In this document: positions 8,647 through 15,361 of the stretch, piece after piece
Layout: each line of letters begins with the position of its first letter
How positions within the stretch are numbered: position 1 is the first letter of the stretch
Assembly: GCA_963697915.1 (NCBI GenBank)
Contig: OY969103.1
Coordinates: 434,001 to 498,000 of the forward strand
Origin: VRUE01 sp963697915
GTDB lineage: Bacteria > Actinomycetota > Thermoleophilia > Solirubrobacterales > 70-9
DNA: 64,000 nt
Reading direction: 5' to 3'
The notes under the pieces: model-generated
Seen by the model: the letters and a program-made list of their open reading frames with translations, nothing else
Database searches by the model: none
What the model was told of the DNA's origin: nothing
Translations under genes and position numbers: made by a program

Positions 8647-9006
8647 TCATCGGCGCTTGGCGCCGACCTTGCGGGAGTCCAGCGGCGGGCCGCCCAACTC
8701 TCCGAGCAGTGCGTGGGTTTCCTCCAGATGAGAGCCGATCAGTTGCCTGGCGGTCTCGAGCAACTGGAAGATGCGCGGGTCACGCACCCGGTAGTAGACA
8801 CTCGTCCCGGCGCGACGCGACTCGAGCAGGCCCTGCCGGCGCATCGCCGCGAGGTGTTGAGAGGTACCGCTCGAGTCGATGCCCAACTCCGCCTGCAACT
8901 CCCCGACGCTCAGCTCCCCCTCTCGCAGCAACTCCACGATCCGCACCCGCGCTGGATGACCCAGGGTGCGGAAGAAGTCCGCCTTGACCTGATGCAGATT
9001 CGGCAT
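8647..9006 (-). CDS. ArsR-family winged-helix repressor
   Basis: A 119-residue DNA-binding protein of the ArsR/SmtB type. The winged helix-turn-helix runs from about residue 10 to 85 (LGHPARVRIVELL, then SSGTSQHLAAMRRQGLLESR as recognition region, then VYYRV in the wing). There is no cysteine at all, so the classical arsenic/cadmium site is missing; a SHLEETH stretch in the last helix could be a metal site but is not the standard one. It heads the hydrogenase-like cluster and is divergent from a small gene; the 43-base AT-rich spacer has an inverted repeat that is a likely operator, so it probably controls itself and the six downstream genes. The signal is unknown. Confidence 0.87.
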   Translation of the reverse strand: MPNLHQVKADFFRTLGHPARVRIVELLREGELSVGELQAELGIDSSGTSQHLAAMRRQGLLESRRAGTSVYYRVRDPRIFQLLETARQLIGSHLEETHALLGELGGPPLDSRKVGAKRR

Positions 9007-9049
9007 GTTACAAAAATAGCATATCTTAAAAAATGATAAGATTCACGAA
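9007..9049. promoter_or_regulatory. Divergent promoter with operator-like inverted repeat
   Basis: This spacer is far richer in A and T than its surroundings. It contains ATCTTA at 9023-9028 and TAAGAT at 9037-9042, a perfect 6-base inverted repeat with an 8-base A/T-rich spacer, the layout of ArsR-family operators. The ArsR gene starts at 9006 on one side and a small gene at 9050 on the other. No Shine-Dalgarno sequence precedes either start clearly, so both transcripts may be nearly leaderless. Binding by the adjacent ArsR protein is inference. Confidence 0.6.
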
Positions 9050-9295
9050 ATGGAGGGAAGCCCACGCGATTCTCGACCGGCCACCTACGACGAGCGTCTA
9101 CAGGGCCGGGTCATGCGCTGCGATCTGGACGCGGTCGAGGCGGCGGTGACGCTGATGGAGCGTCACGACCCCAACACACTCGAACAGGCCCTGGACCTCG
9201 TCCCCTCCGTCACGACCTCTCCCCCTCGGTGCAGAGAGGTCGTGACGGAGGCCTGGGACCGCTACTTCCACATCAGGAGCATGCCCTGGGATTGA
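9050..9295 (+). CDS. Small hypothetical protein, divergent from arsR
   Basis: I do not recognise this 81-residue product. It is hydrophilic, has no signal peptide or membrane segment, two cysteines (in VMRCDL and PPRCREV) and an aromatic C-terminus (WDRYFHIRSMPWD). The ATG at 9050 lies directly beside the operator-like repeat and has no ribosome site; a GTC-ATG further in (about residue 21) could be an alternative start. Its place suggests control by the ArsR-type regulator and perhaps a link to the hydrogenase-like complex, but nothing in the protein shows a function. It could also be a chance frame. Confidence 0.45.
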   Translation: MEGSPRDSRPATYDERLQGRVMRCDLDAVEAAVTLMERHDPNTLEQALDLVPSVTTSPPRCREVVTEAWDRYFHIRSMPWD

Positions 9296-9362
9296 GCCGG
9301 TACGTGGCAGACGGCGGCTCCACCGGCCGAACCGGAAGGCGCCGAGCGATGTTAGGCAGCCG

Positions 9363-10361
9363 TCAGCCGGCGGACGCCCAGTCGTACTCCTCGCCGATGC
9401 GGCGCAGCGCCTCCCGCGTCTCCTCGTCGCAGAGGGCGCCGGCGACGCCGGCCTCGTAGAAGTCGCGGGGTGAGAGACCGAGGCCGATCGCGGCCTCGTA
9501 CTCGGTGCCGAGGTCGGTTTCGAACATCGCCGGGTCGTCGGTCGAGAGCGAGCAGCGGACGCCGGCCCCGACCAGCTGTGGCAGCGGGTGCTGGTCGAGC
9601 GAGCTGACGACGCCGGTGCGCAGGTTGGAGATCGGGCAGACGTCGAGGACCGTCCCCCGCCCGGCCAACTCGCTGACCATCGCCGGATCGTCGACGGCGC
9701 GGATGCCGTGGCGAATGCGGTCGGCGCCGAGCGCCTCGAGGGCGCCGCGGATCGAGGGGATGCCGACGACCTCGCCGGCGTGCGGCACGGAGCCGATCCC
9801 GCCGTCGCGGGCGAGGGCGAAGGCGTCCGCGTAGGGCTCCGGCGGGAACTCCGCCTCGAGGCCGCCGAGGCCGAGCCCGACGACGCCACGATCGCGGTAC
9901 CTGGCGGCCAGGCGCGCGGTTTCCTCAGCCGTCTCGAGCGGGAACCCGCGCGGGATGTCGGGGGTGAGGCGAATCTCGACCCCGTGCAGCTCGCGCGCCT
10001 CCTGGGCGCCGTCGCAGTAGCCCTCGAAGACGACCTCCCAGGGCACGCCGCGCGCCGCTGGTTCGGCCGGGCTGAAGATCCCCTCGACGTAGACGGCGCC
10101 GTAGCCCGCCGCCTCGCGCGCGTAATCGACGACGACCTGGCGGAAGTCCTCGGCGGTGCGCAGGGCGCCGGTCGTCATCACCCAGACTTCGATGAAGTGG
10201 CCGAAGTCACGGAAGCGATAGAGGTCGGCCAGCCCCTCGACCGTGTCCGACGGCAGGGCGACGTCGTTGCGGCGGGCGATCTCCAGCAGGGTCGCGGGCC
10301 GCACGGTGCCCTCGAGATGGACGTGCAGCTCGATCTTCGGGTAGGTCATGGCCCCTTTCAT
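9363..10361 (-). CDS. add: Adenosine deaminase family protein
   Basis: A 332-residue metal-dependent deaminase of the adenosine/AMP deaminase fold, converting a 6-aminopurine nucleoside to the 6-oxo form. Metal and catalytic motifs are all present: HVHLEG near the N-terminus, PHAGE near residue 200 (zinc ligand and catalytic Glu), RHGIRA, and STDDPAMF near 287. Members of this family also deaminate aminodeoxyfutalosine in menaquinone synthesis, so the substrate is not fixed. The first ATG (10361) overlaps the stop of the upstream kinase gene; a second ATG four codons in, behind AAAGGGG, may be the true start. It is coupled to the P-loop kinase gene. Confidence 0.88.
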   Translation of the reverse strand: MKGAMTYPKIELHVHLEGTVRPATLLEIARRNDVALPSDTVEGLADLYRFRDFGHFIEVWVMTTGALRTAEDFRQVVVDYAREAAGYGAVYVEGIFSPAEPAARGVPWEVVFEGYCDGAQEARELHGVEIRLTPDIPRGFPLETAEETARLAARYRDRGVVGLGLGGLEAEFPPEPYADAFALARDGGIGSVPHAGEVVGIPSIRGALEALGADRIRHGIRAVDDPAMVSELAGRGTVLDVCPISNLRTGVVSSLDQHPLPQLVGAGVRCSLSTDDPAMFETDLGTEYEAAIGLGLSPRDFYEAGVAGALCDEETREALRRIGEEYDWASAG

Positions 10362-10906
10362 ACCGTGAGGCGGCCTTCCGCCAGTTTCTGGGACACCAAG
10401 TCGGCCACCTGCTCGGGAGCCTGGCCGTCGACCTCGACGACGTTTCGCTCGAGGTCGCCGAGCTCGGCGAAGCTCCGCCAGAGCTGCTCGATCGCGCCGG
10501 CGTCGATCGGCGGCGACCCTTCGCGGTTCTGCGCCCGCTCCAGGCAGCGCTCCAGCGGGACGCGGAGAACGGCGTAGGCGACCCCCTGCCCGGCCTCGAC
10601 CAGGGCGTCGCGCAGCGGCACCAGGAACCAGGCGGGAATTACGATCCCGTCGACGATCGTCGTGTAGCCGGCCTCCGCATAGCCAGCAGCGGCAGCAGCG
10701 ACGATTCGCATCACGACCTCGTTCTGCACTCGCGACTCCGACTTCCAGGGCTCGACGTACCCCGAGCGGATGTAGTGGAAGAAGGTGTCGGCTTGCAGGT
10801 GCACCCCCCGGGCGGAGCGCGTCGCGAGCAGCTCGGCGGCCGTGGTCTTCCCCACCCCCGGTGGACCGGTGAGGATCAGGACCGGGGTCTCGGAGGAAGT
10901 GGCCAC
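10358..10906 (-). CDS. P-loop kinase (AAA_33 / zeta-toxin-like)
   Basis: A 182-residue nucleotide-binding protein with a Walker A at residues 13-21 (GPPGVGKTT) and an all-alpha/beta P-loop kinase pattern: QADTFFHYI after strand 2 and VDGIVIP after the next strand, as in chloramphenicol phosphotransferase, zeta toxins and gluconate-kinase-like enzymes. The substrate cannot be told. It overlaps the start of the deaminase gene as ATGA, so the two are probably translated together; a nucleoside-related substrate is a guess from that pairing. There is no partner antitoxin gene, which speaks against a toxin role. Confidence 0.75.
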   Translation of the reverse strand: MATSSETPVLILTGPPGVGKTTAAELLATRSARGVHLQADTFFHYIRSGYVEPWKSESRVQNEVVMRIVAAAAAGYAEAGYTTIVDGIVIPAWFLVPLRDALVEAGQGVAYAVLRVPLERCLERAQNREGSPPIDAGAIEQLWRSFAELGDLERNVVEVDGQAPEQVADLVSQKLAEGRLTV

Positions 10907-10922
10907 GAGGGGCGATGCTAGT

Positions 10923-11417
10923 TCAGCGAACCTGGAACGAGCCCGAGCGCCGATAGGCCCGCAGCAGCTCGAGCGCGTGGCCGGTTGGCGAGTGAAGTGG
11001 CTCGGGAAGGGTGTCCAAGTCGGCGAACATCACCGCCACGGACTCGCTCTGGTCGGGGCGTGGCTCCCCCCTCCAGCTCTTCACCAGAAAGCAGAGGGCA
11101 AAACAGTGCGTCACGTCGCCGTTGGGATAGTCGATCGTGTGCGCATCGGCCTCCGAAAGGCAGCCGAACGGAATCAAGTCATCCTCGGAGACCTCGATTC
11201 CGGTCTCCTCGCAAAGCTCGTCGATCGCCGTCCGGGCAAAGCTGCCGCCGGGCTCCGCCGCGCCTCCCGGTAGGCACCAGGTCCCGTCGTCGCCTCGCTT
11301 GGTCAACAGCACGCGTTGATCGTCGCGCTGAACCACGACCATCGCCCCGGGCATCAGGACCAGATCGCGGCCCACTGCCTTTCGCAACTGCCATAGGTAA
11401 GAGCCCTCGTAGGTCAT
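10923..11417 (-). CDS. NUDIX hydrolase
   Basis: A 164-residue member of the NUDIX family, which cleaves nucleoside diphosphates linked to another group. The Nudix box is at about residues 49-72 and reads GGAAEPGG then IDELCEETGI: the EExxEE-type core (ELCEET) is kept, but the first Glu of the classical box is Gly and the RE pair is DE, so metal binding may differ. It follows the kinase and deaminase genes on the same strand, 16 bases upstream of the kinase start, which would make a three-gene nucleotide-metabolism operon. The substrate is unknown. Confidence 0.83.
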   Translation of the reverse strand: MTYEGSYLWQLRKAVGRDLVLMPGAMVVVQRDDQRVLLTKRGDDGTWCLPGGAAEPGGSFARTAIDELCEETGIEVSEDDLIPFGCLSEADAHTIDYPNGDVTHCFALCFLVKSWRGEPRPDQSESVAVMFADLDTLPEPLHSPTGHALELLRAYRRSGSFQVR

Positions 11418-11589
11418 CTAGATGTTGCGCACCCGTCGGCAGATCTCGGTCATCGCCACTGCGACAGCGACGCACCGTGATCGTCTCCGCCAAGTTCGCG
11501 AGTGTAGCCGCGCGCCTGACCAGGGGCGGGATCGGCAGCCGGGCACTCATACACTCTCGCCAACCAAACCAGCAGAGAGGAACGCTGCC

Positions 11590-12090
11590 ATGAACGACGG
11601 ACACTCGAACCAGGGCGCCGACCACGACCGACGCATCGCTTTCGTCCAGTCGTGCTGGCACAAGGATCTCGTCGACCAGAGCCGGACGACCTTCATCGCC
11701 GAGATCGGGCAGCTCGGGGTCGCGGAGTCGCGGATCGACCTCTTCGAGGTGACCGGCGCTTTCGAGATACCGCTGCACGCCAAGCGGCTCGCGGAAAGCG
11801 GGCGCTACGACGCGATCGTGGCGGCGGGACTCGTCGTCGATGGCGGCATCTACCGCCATGAGTTCGTCGCAGACTCGGTGATCGGCGGGCTGATGCGGGT
11901 CCAACTCGACACCGGCGTCCCGGTCATCTCGGCCGTCCTCACCCCGCATCACTTTCATGAGCACGAGGACCATCGCGCCTTCTTCTTCAAGCACCTCGAG
12001 ACAAAGGGAGCCGAGGCCGCGCGAGCGTGCGTTCACACGATCGACGCCCTCGAGCGCCTACCGGCACCTACTTTCGATCCTGCGGAGTAG
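11590..12090 (+). CDS. ribH: 6,7-dimethyl-8-ribityllumazine synthase, RibH2 type
   Basis: This enzyme condenses 5-amino-6-ribitylaminouracil with 3,4-dihydroxy-2-butanone phosphate, the penultimate step of riboflavin synthesis. The 166-residue protein matches the RibH2 subfamily, known from alphaproteobacteria such as Brucella: FVQSCWHKDLVDQ near the N-terminus, GAFEIPLHAKRL, VVDGGIYRHEFVA, and PHHFHEHEDH near residue 120. The start ATG at 11590 has a GAGAGG site upstream; the open frame continues further but has no better start. No other rib genes are nearby and there is no FMN-riboswitch-like leader, in line with RibH2 being an accessory isoform. Confidence 0.92.
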   Translation: MNDGHSNQGADHDRRIAFVQSCWHKDLVDQSRTTFIAEIGQLGVAESRIDLFEVTGAFEIPLHAKRLAESGRYDAIVAAGLVVDGGIYRHEFVADSVIGGLMRVQLDTGVPVISAVLTPHHFHEHEDHRAFFFKHLETKGAEAARACVHTIDALERLPAPTFDPAE

Positions 12091-12111
12091 CCCAAGGCAG
12101 CAGGGCCGCCG

Positions 12112-12148
12112 TCAGCCGGCAGGCGCCATCACCCGTGTGACGCTGTCA
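12112..12148. repeat. Degenerate gene-end repeat, copy 1
   Basis: This 37-base block matches 12857-12893 at 33 of 37 positions. Read on the minus strand both encode DSVTRVMAPAG and a TGA stop, the C-terminus of the MaoC-type dehydratase, and all four differences are synonymous. Copy 1 is cut off from any full dehydratase gene and overlaps the 3' end of the DUF998 gene. It is best read as the displaced 3' end of a related dehydratase gene. Confidence 0.8.
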
Positions 12149-12857
12149 TGAATTGTTCGGCTCGATTCCCTTGCATCCGAGAAGCGAACTTCAACATCGT
12201 GCCCGAGAGGACTGCGATCCAAACCATGAATCCGAGAGCTAGAAGACGTTGCGCGATTCCAGCGCCTGGATTGCCGTAAAGGAAGACATAGGCGACGGTC
12301 GCAACAACTAACAGCGCCCCCGTCGCCATCGAGGCGCGACGCAGTTGTCGCAGGTGGCCGATTGACCGAAAAGCCTTCCCAAGGACAAAGGGCGCGGCGA
12401 TCATCGCCAAGACCACGATCACGCTCTCGATGTTGTGCGCTTGGTGATGCCATGAAAGGCCAGGGCCGTCTTGGAGCCTCTGGCAGGTCTCGGAGGTCGA
12501 CAGCGGGCAATCCTCACGAAGAATTCCGTCGAGGATGCTCCCGACTCCAACCAGCGCTATTAGCCCGGCCCCGACCCGGCCTGCCCGGTTGGATCTGACG
12601 ATCGGAAACAATCCAATTGAAAAGATCAATAACAGCAAGCCAGAAATGGAATCGGCCAGATTCCAAACCCAGGGGTGCTGCGCCGTCAGCGCGCCAAGGT
12701 CGCTTATCTCCTGGCTCGACCAGTTATATCCAGACCCCTGCAACAACCCACCGACGACCCAGCCGAGCGTCATCAAGAGGGCACCGGCAATACCGGCCAC
12801 GGCACCCAACCGAACGCGATTCACGCCCGGGGGTCCCCCAAAATGCAGCAGGCGCAT
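12129..12857 (-). CDS. DUF998-type integral membrane protein
   Basis: A 242-residue membrane protein with about six hydrophobic segments; the pattern (GALLMTLGWVVGGLLQGSGY, YNWSSQEISDLGA near residue 43, then SWHHQAHNIESV) is that of DUF998 proteins, whose function is unknown. The DNA is visibly less GC-rich than its neighbours, and the gene lies exactly between two copies of the 3' end of the dehydratase gene. Its ATG is the last bases of the dehydratase stop region. These signs suggest recent acquisition as a small cassette. No integrase or transposase is present. Confidence 0.8.
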   Translation of the reverse strand: MRLLHFGGPPGVNRVRLGAVAGIAGALLMTLGWVVGGLLQGSGYNWSSQEISDLGALTAQHPWVWNLADSISGLLLLIFSIGLFPIVRSNRAGRVGAGLIALVGVGSILDGILREDCPLSTSETCQRLQDGPGLSWHHQAHNIESVIVVLAMIAAPFVLGKAFRSIGHLRQLRRASMATGALLVVATVAYVFLYGNPGAGIAQRLLALGFMVWIAVLSGTMLKFASRMQGNRAEQFMTASHG

Positions 12858-12893
12858 CAGCCAGCGGGCGCCATCACGCGGGTGACGCTGTCA
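12857..12893. repeat. Gene-end repeat, copy 2 (inside the MaoC-type gene)
   Basis: The partner of 12112-12148. This copy is the intact 3' end of the dehydratase gene, ending in the TGA at 12857-12859. The two copies bracket the DUF998 gene with a spacing of 745 bases. Only synonymous differences separate them, which means the copies derive from two homologous genes rather than from decay of a direct duplication. Confidence 0.8.
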
Positions 12894-13330
12894 CCCACGA
12901 AGCACGGCTTCTCTGAACCCTCGACCTCGACGGTGAAGCGGGTCACCACCTGGTACCAGCCGCCGCCGACCTCGTCGATCGAGACGACCTCGGCCTTGGC
13001 GCGGACCTTGGAGTCCACGGGCACTGGGGCTGGGAAGCGGATCTTGTTCCAGCCGTAGTTGACGCCGAGAGCGAAGCCGGTGGCGGAGATCAGGTCCCCG
13101 CGGAAGCCGTCGACGAGGGAGAGGGTGAGGTTGCCGTGGGCGATCGTCGTGCCGAAGGGGCTCTCGTTCTTGGCCCGCTCGACGTCGACGTGGATCCACT
13201 GGTGGTCGCCGGAGAGCTCGGCGAAGGCGTTGATGTCCGCCTGGGTGACGGTGCGCCACTCGCTTGGGCCGATCTCCTGCCCGAGCAGCGACTGCATCCC
13301 CTCGACTCCCTGTACCTCGACGCTTGCCAT
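12857..13330 (-). CDS. MaoC-like (hotdog-fold) dehydratase
   Basis: A 157-residue hotdog-fold protein of the MaoC/NodN group, which hydrates or dehydrates 2-enoyl thioesters. The R-hydratase signature is present: FAELSGDHQWIHVD near residue 35, then FGTTIAHGNLTLSL near 60; the Asp and His of the hydratase dyad are in place. I start at the ATG 13330, which gives the usual length; frames further upstream are spurious. The closest family relatives sit near acyl-CoA metabolism, and the crotonase at 434 is far away. Its 3' end is duplicated beyond the neighbouring DUF998 gene. Confidence 0.87.
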   Translation of the reverse strand: MASVEVQGVEGMQSLLGQEIGPSEWRTVTQADINAFAELSGDHQWIHVDVERAKNESPFGTTIAHGNLTLSLVDGFRGDLISATGFALGVNYGWNKIRFPAPVPVDSKVRAKAEVVSIDEVGGGWYQVVTRFTVEVEGSEKPCFVGDSVTRVMAPAG

Positions 13331-13341
13331 CGCGCGGCAGT

Positions 13342-13752
13342 CTAAACGGGTGGGCCGCCGGTCGCGATGCGCAGCGGCGTGTGGCGCGCGATCGCGTCGA
13401 AGTCGGCGTCCTGGCAGAGCAGCTCGGCGTCGCTGCGGATCGCCACGGCGGCGATCAGGCAATCGCTCAGCTTGCGTGGCGTCTCCCCGCTGCGGCGGCA
13501 AAGCCGGTAGAGCTCGGCAGCACGCTCGTAGTCGTCGGGGCCGTTGACGGCGAGGAACTCCAACCCGTAGAGCAGGCGACGCAGGCGGTCGCGGTTCCCA
13601 TCGTCGCGCGCTCCCGCCAGGATCTCCATCACGACGACGTCGGTGCAGGCAAGATCCGCAGCGCCCTGCAGCGCCTCACGCAGGAAGACGTGCGCAGGGC
13701 TGCCGGTCCTGCGCAGGAACTCCACCCAGGCGGAGCTGTCGACGAGGATCAC
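13342..13752 (-). CDS. vapC: PIN-domain ribonuclease toxin (VapC type)
   Basis: A 136-residue PIN domain, a metal-dependent RNase that acts as the toxin of VapBC modules. The conserved acidic residues are readable: Asp5 in ILVDSSAW, Glu in VVMEILAGA near residue 43, Asp in LSDCLIAAVA near 97, and Asp in CQDADFDAIA near 115. It starts with GTG at 13752, overlapping the antitoxin stop as GTGA, so the pair is translationally coupled. The RNA target cannot be inferred. Confidence 0.92.
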   Translation of the reverse strand: MILVDSSAWVEFLRRTGSPAHVFLREALQGAADLACTDVVVMEILAGARDDGNRDRLRRLLYGLEFLAVNGPDDYERAAELYRLCRRSGETPRKLSDCLIAAVAIRSDAELLCQDADFDAIARHTPLRIATGGPPV

Positions 13753-13964
13753 AGCTCGGGTACTTCTTGTCGCGAGCGCATTGCGTCGAGGTCACCGTCC
13801 CATCCGACTCCCTCCATCGCCAGCATCTCCTCGCGGCTCATCGGCTCGCCCCCGACGAGCCGACGGAGAGCAAGGTCGACCGCCTCGCGCTTGCTGCGCA
13901 AGCGATAGAGCCGCATCGCGCGCTCGATGAGCACGTCGTTGATCTCGATGTTGGTCCGGGACAT
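13749..13964 (-). CDS. vapB: VapB-type antitoxin
   Basis: A 71-residue antitoxin of the ribbon-helix-helix VapB family: MSRTNIEINDVLIERAM forms the DNA-binding N-terminus, followed by SKREAVDLALRRLV, a very common VapB segment, and an acidic tail that should neutralise VapC. I chose the ATG at 13964, preceded by AAAGGTGG; a longer frame upstream would run through the operator. A perfect palindrome just upstream (13975-13990) supports autoregulation by the VapBC complex. Confidence 0.9.
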   Translation of the reverse strand: MSRTNIEINDVLIERAMRLYRLRSKREAVDLALRRLVGGEPMSREEMLAMEGVGWDGDLDAMRSRQEVPEL

Positions 13965-13974
13965 GCCACCTTTA

Positions 13975-13990
13975 TACACCTTGAGGTGTA
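13975..13990. promoter_or_regulatory. VapBC operator palindrome
   Basis: TACACCT and AGGTGTA form a perfect 7-base inverted repeat with a 2-base spacer, 11 bases before the vapB start. Toxin-antitoxin complexes of the VapBC family bind such sites to repress their own promoter. The assignment is from position and symmetry. Confidence 0.7.
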
Positions 13991-14026
13991 CGGAAGGTAG
14001 GGAATGGCTCTGTAGCACGGTTTGTG

Positions 14027-15361
14027 TCACTCGATCAACCTCACTTCGAAGCTGAACAGGACGAGGGAGCCGGAGCCGCCGAGCAGGGCGAGGATGCGGC
14101 TGACGTAGGCCTGGGTCTCGGGGTAGCCGGGGACGCAGTCACAGGTTTCGACCGGGGCCGGGCCGGCGTTGTAGGCGGCCAGGGCGAGGCTGGGGACGCC
14201 GCCGAACTGGCGCAGGAGGTCCGACATCAGGTGCGCCTGGGCATCGATCGCCGCCTCGGCGTCGAAGGGGTCGTGCAGGCCATAGGAGTCCGCCGTAGCG
14301 GGCATGAACTGCGCAATTCCTTGCGCCCCCGCCGGTGAGACAGCGAAGGGGTTGAAGTTCGACTCGGCCATCAACTGGGCGGCGAGCAGTGCCGCCGAGA
14401 CGTTCCAGCGGACGGCGGCCTGGAGAAGCGGCTCGCGGAACGGGGCTGGCACGAAGGCCGGCAAGCCGCCCGAGCCGGCGAGCGCCCCGTCTCCCCCGCC
14501 CCCGCCGGGCGCAACGGCCTCGCCGGCCGCCGAGCAGGGCGCCGGGCCGGCTGTGAAGCCGTAGTGCCAAGCCTCCCAGGGGTAGCGCTGGACGAAGCCG
14601 AAGCCGGTGGCGTTGGCGGCGAGCCAGACGTAGGCCGATTCGGGACCAAGGTCGAGCTCGGTCGCGCAGCGGTGCAGCGAGCGGCCCGGCGGCGCGACCC
14701 AGGTCGGATCCGGGTTGGCGGCGAAGAGCGCCGCCTGCTCGGCATCGGAGCGGAAGCCGGAGTTGACGACCAGGGTGTGGCCGGCGGCCGCCGCGGCCGC
14801 CGCCATCCGGTCGAAGGCCGCGGCGACGTCGGGGCGCATCCCCTCGCCGTTGCGGTGCGCGAGCGGCCCGCCGTAGCCGCCGCCGCTTGCGATCGCCGGC
14901 GTCGCGCTCGCGCCCCTCGGCGGCGCCGCCGCTTCGGCCACGGCCGAGGCCTCAACCTCGACCCGATCGACGCTGGCCACCACCGCCGCCTTCGCCCGCA
15001 ACGGCGCGAACGAGAGCCAGTCGGGAAAGGTCAGCCGCAAGCGCCACGGGTCGACCCCGTTGGCTCTTGCCACCAGCCTCGCCGCCACCCGGGCACGGGC
15101 CAGGTAGGTGGGCTTCTCGATGTGGAAGGGGTTCGGCAACCCGTTCGGCAGGGTCGGCGGCGAGAGCAGGCGCGGCAGGTCGTCGCGCATCGAGCGCGCC
15201 GCCGAGATCGCCGCCAGGTCGGCCGCCCGCTGCAGCCTGCCCTTGCCGGTCACGGCGCCGGCGATCGCGACCAGTGCCAGCGCCGCGGCGATCAGCACGA
15301 ACGAGCCACCGATCGCCAGGACCAGCGCCTGCCCGGCCTCACCCCGGGCCCCTCGCCTCAT
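14027..15361 (-). CDS. TadG-like membrane anchor fused to VanY carboxypeptidase and lytic transglycosylase (SLT) domains
   Basis: A 444-residue three-part protein. Residues 1-55 are a Tad-type N-terminus (GQALVLAIGGSFVLIAAALA, then AADLAAISAARSM), as in TadG/TadE pseudopilin-like proteins. Residues about 165-275 are a VanY-type D-Ala-D-Ala carboxypeptidase with zinc motifs (GFRSDAEQAALF, SLHRCATELDLG, WEAWHYGF). Residues about 300-425 are a goose-lysozyme/SLT transglycosylase domain with catalytic Glu in MAESNFNPFAVSPAGAQGIA and the AAYNAG motif. Both enzymes cut peptidoglycan outside the membrane, so the protein should open the wall locally for a Tad pilus or secretion machine. It is the last gene of a coupled four-gene run. 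Confidence 0.88.
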   Translation of the reverse strand: MRRGARGEAGQALVLAIGGSFVLIAAALALVAIAGAVTGKGRLQRAADLAAISAARSMRDDLPRLLSPPTLPNGLPNPFHIEKPTYLARARVAARLVARANGVDPWRLRLTFPDWLSFAPLRAKAAVVASVDRVEVEASAVAEAAAPPRGASATPAIASGGGYGGPLAHRNGEGMRPDVAAAFDRMAAAAAAAGHTLVVNSGFRSDAEQAALFAANPDPTWVAPPGRSLHRCATELDLGPESAYVWLAANATGFGFVQRYPWEAWHYGFTAGPAPCSAAGEAVAPGGGGGDGALAGSGGLPAFVPAPFREPLLQAAVRWNVSAALLAAQLMAESNFNPFAVSPAGAQGIAQFMPATADSYGLHDPFDAEAAIDAQAHLMSDLLRQFGGVPSLALAAYNAGPAPVETCDCVPGYPETQAYVSRILALLGGSGSLVLFSFEVRLIE

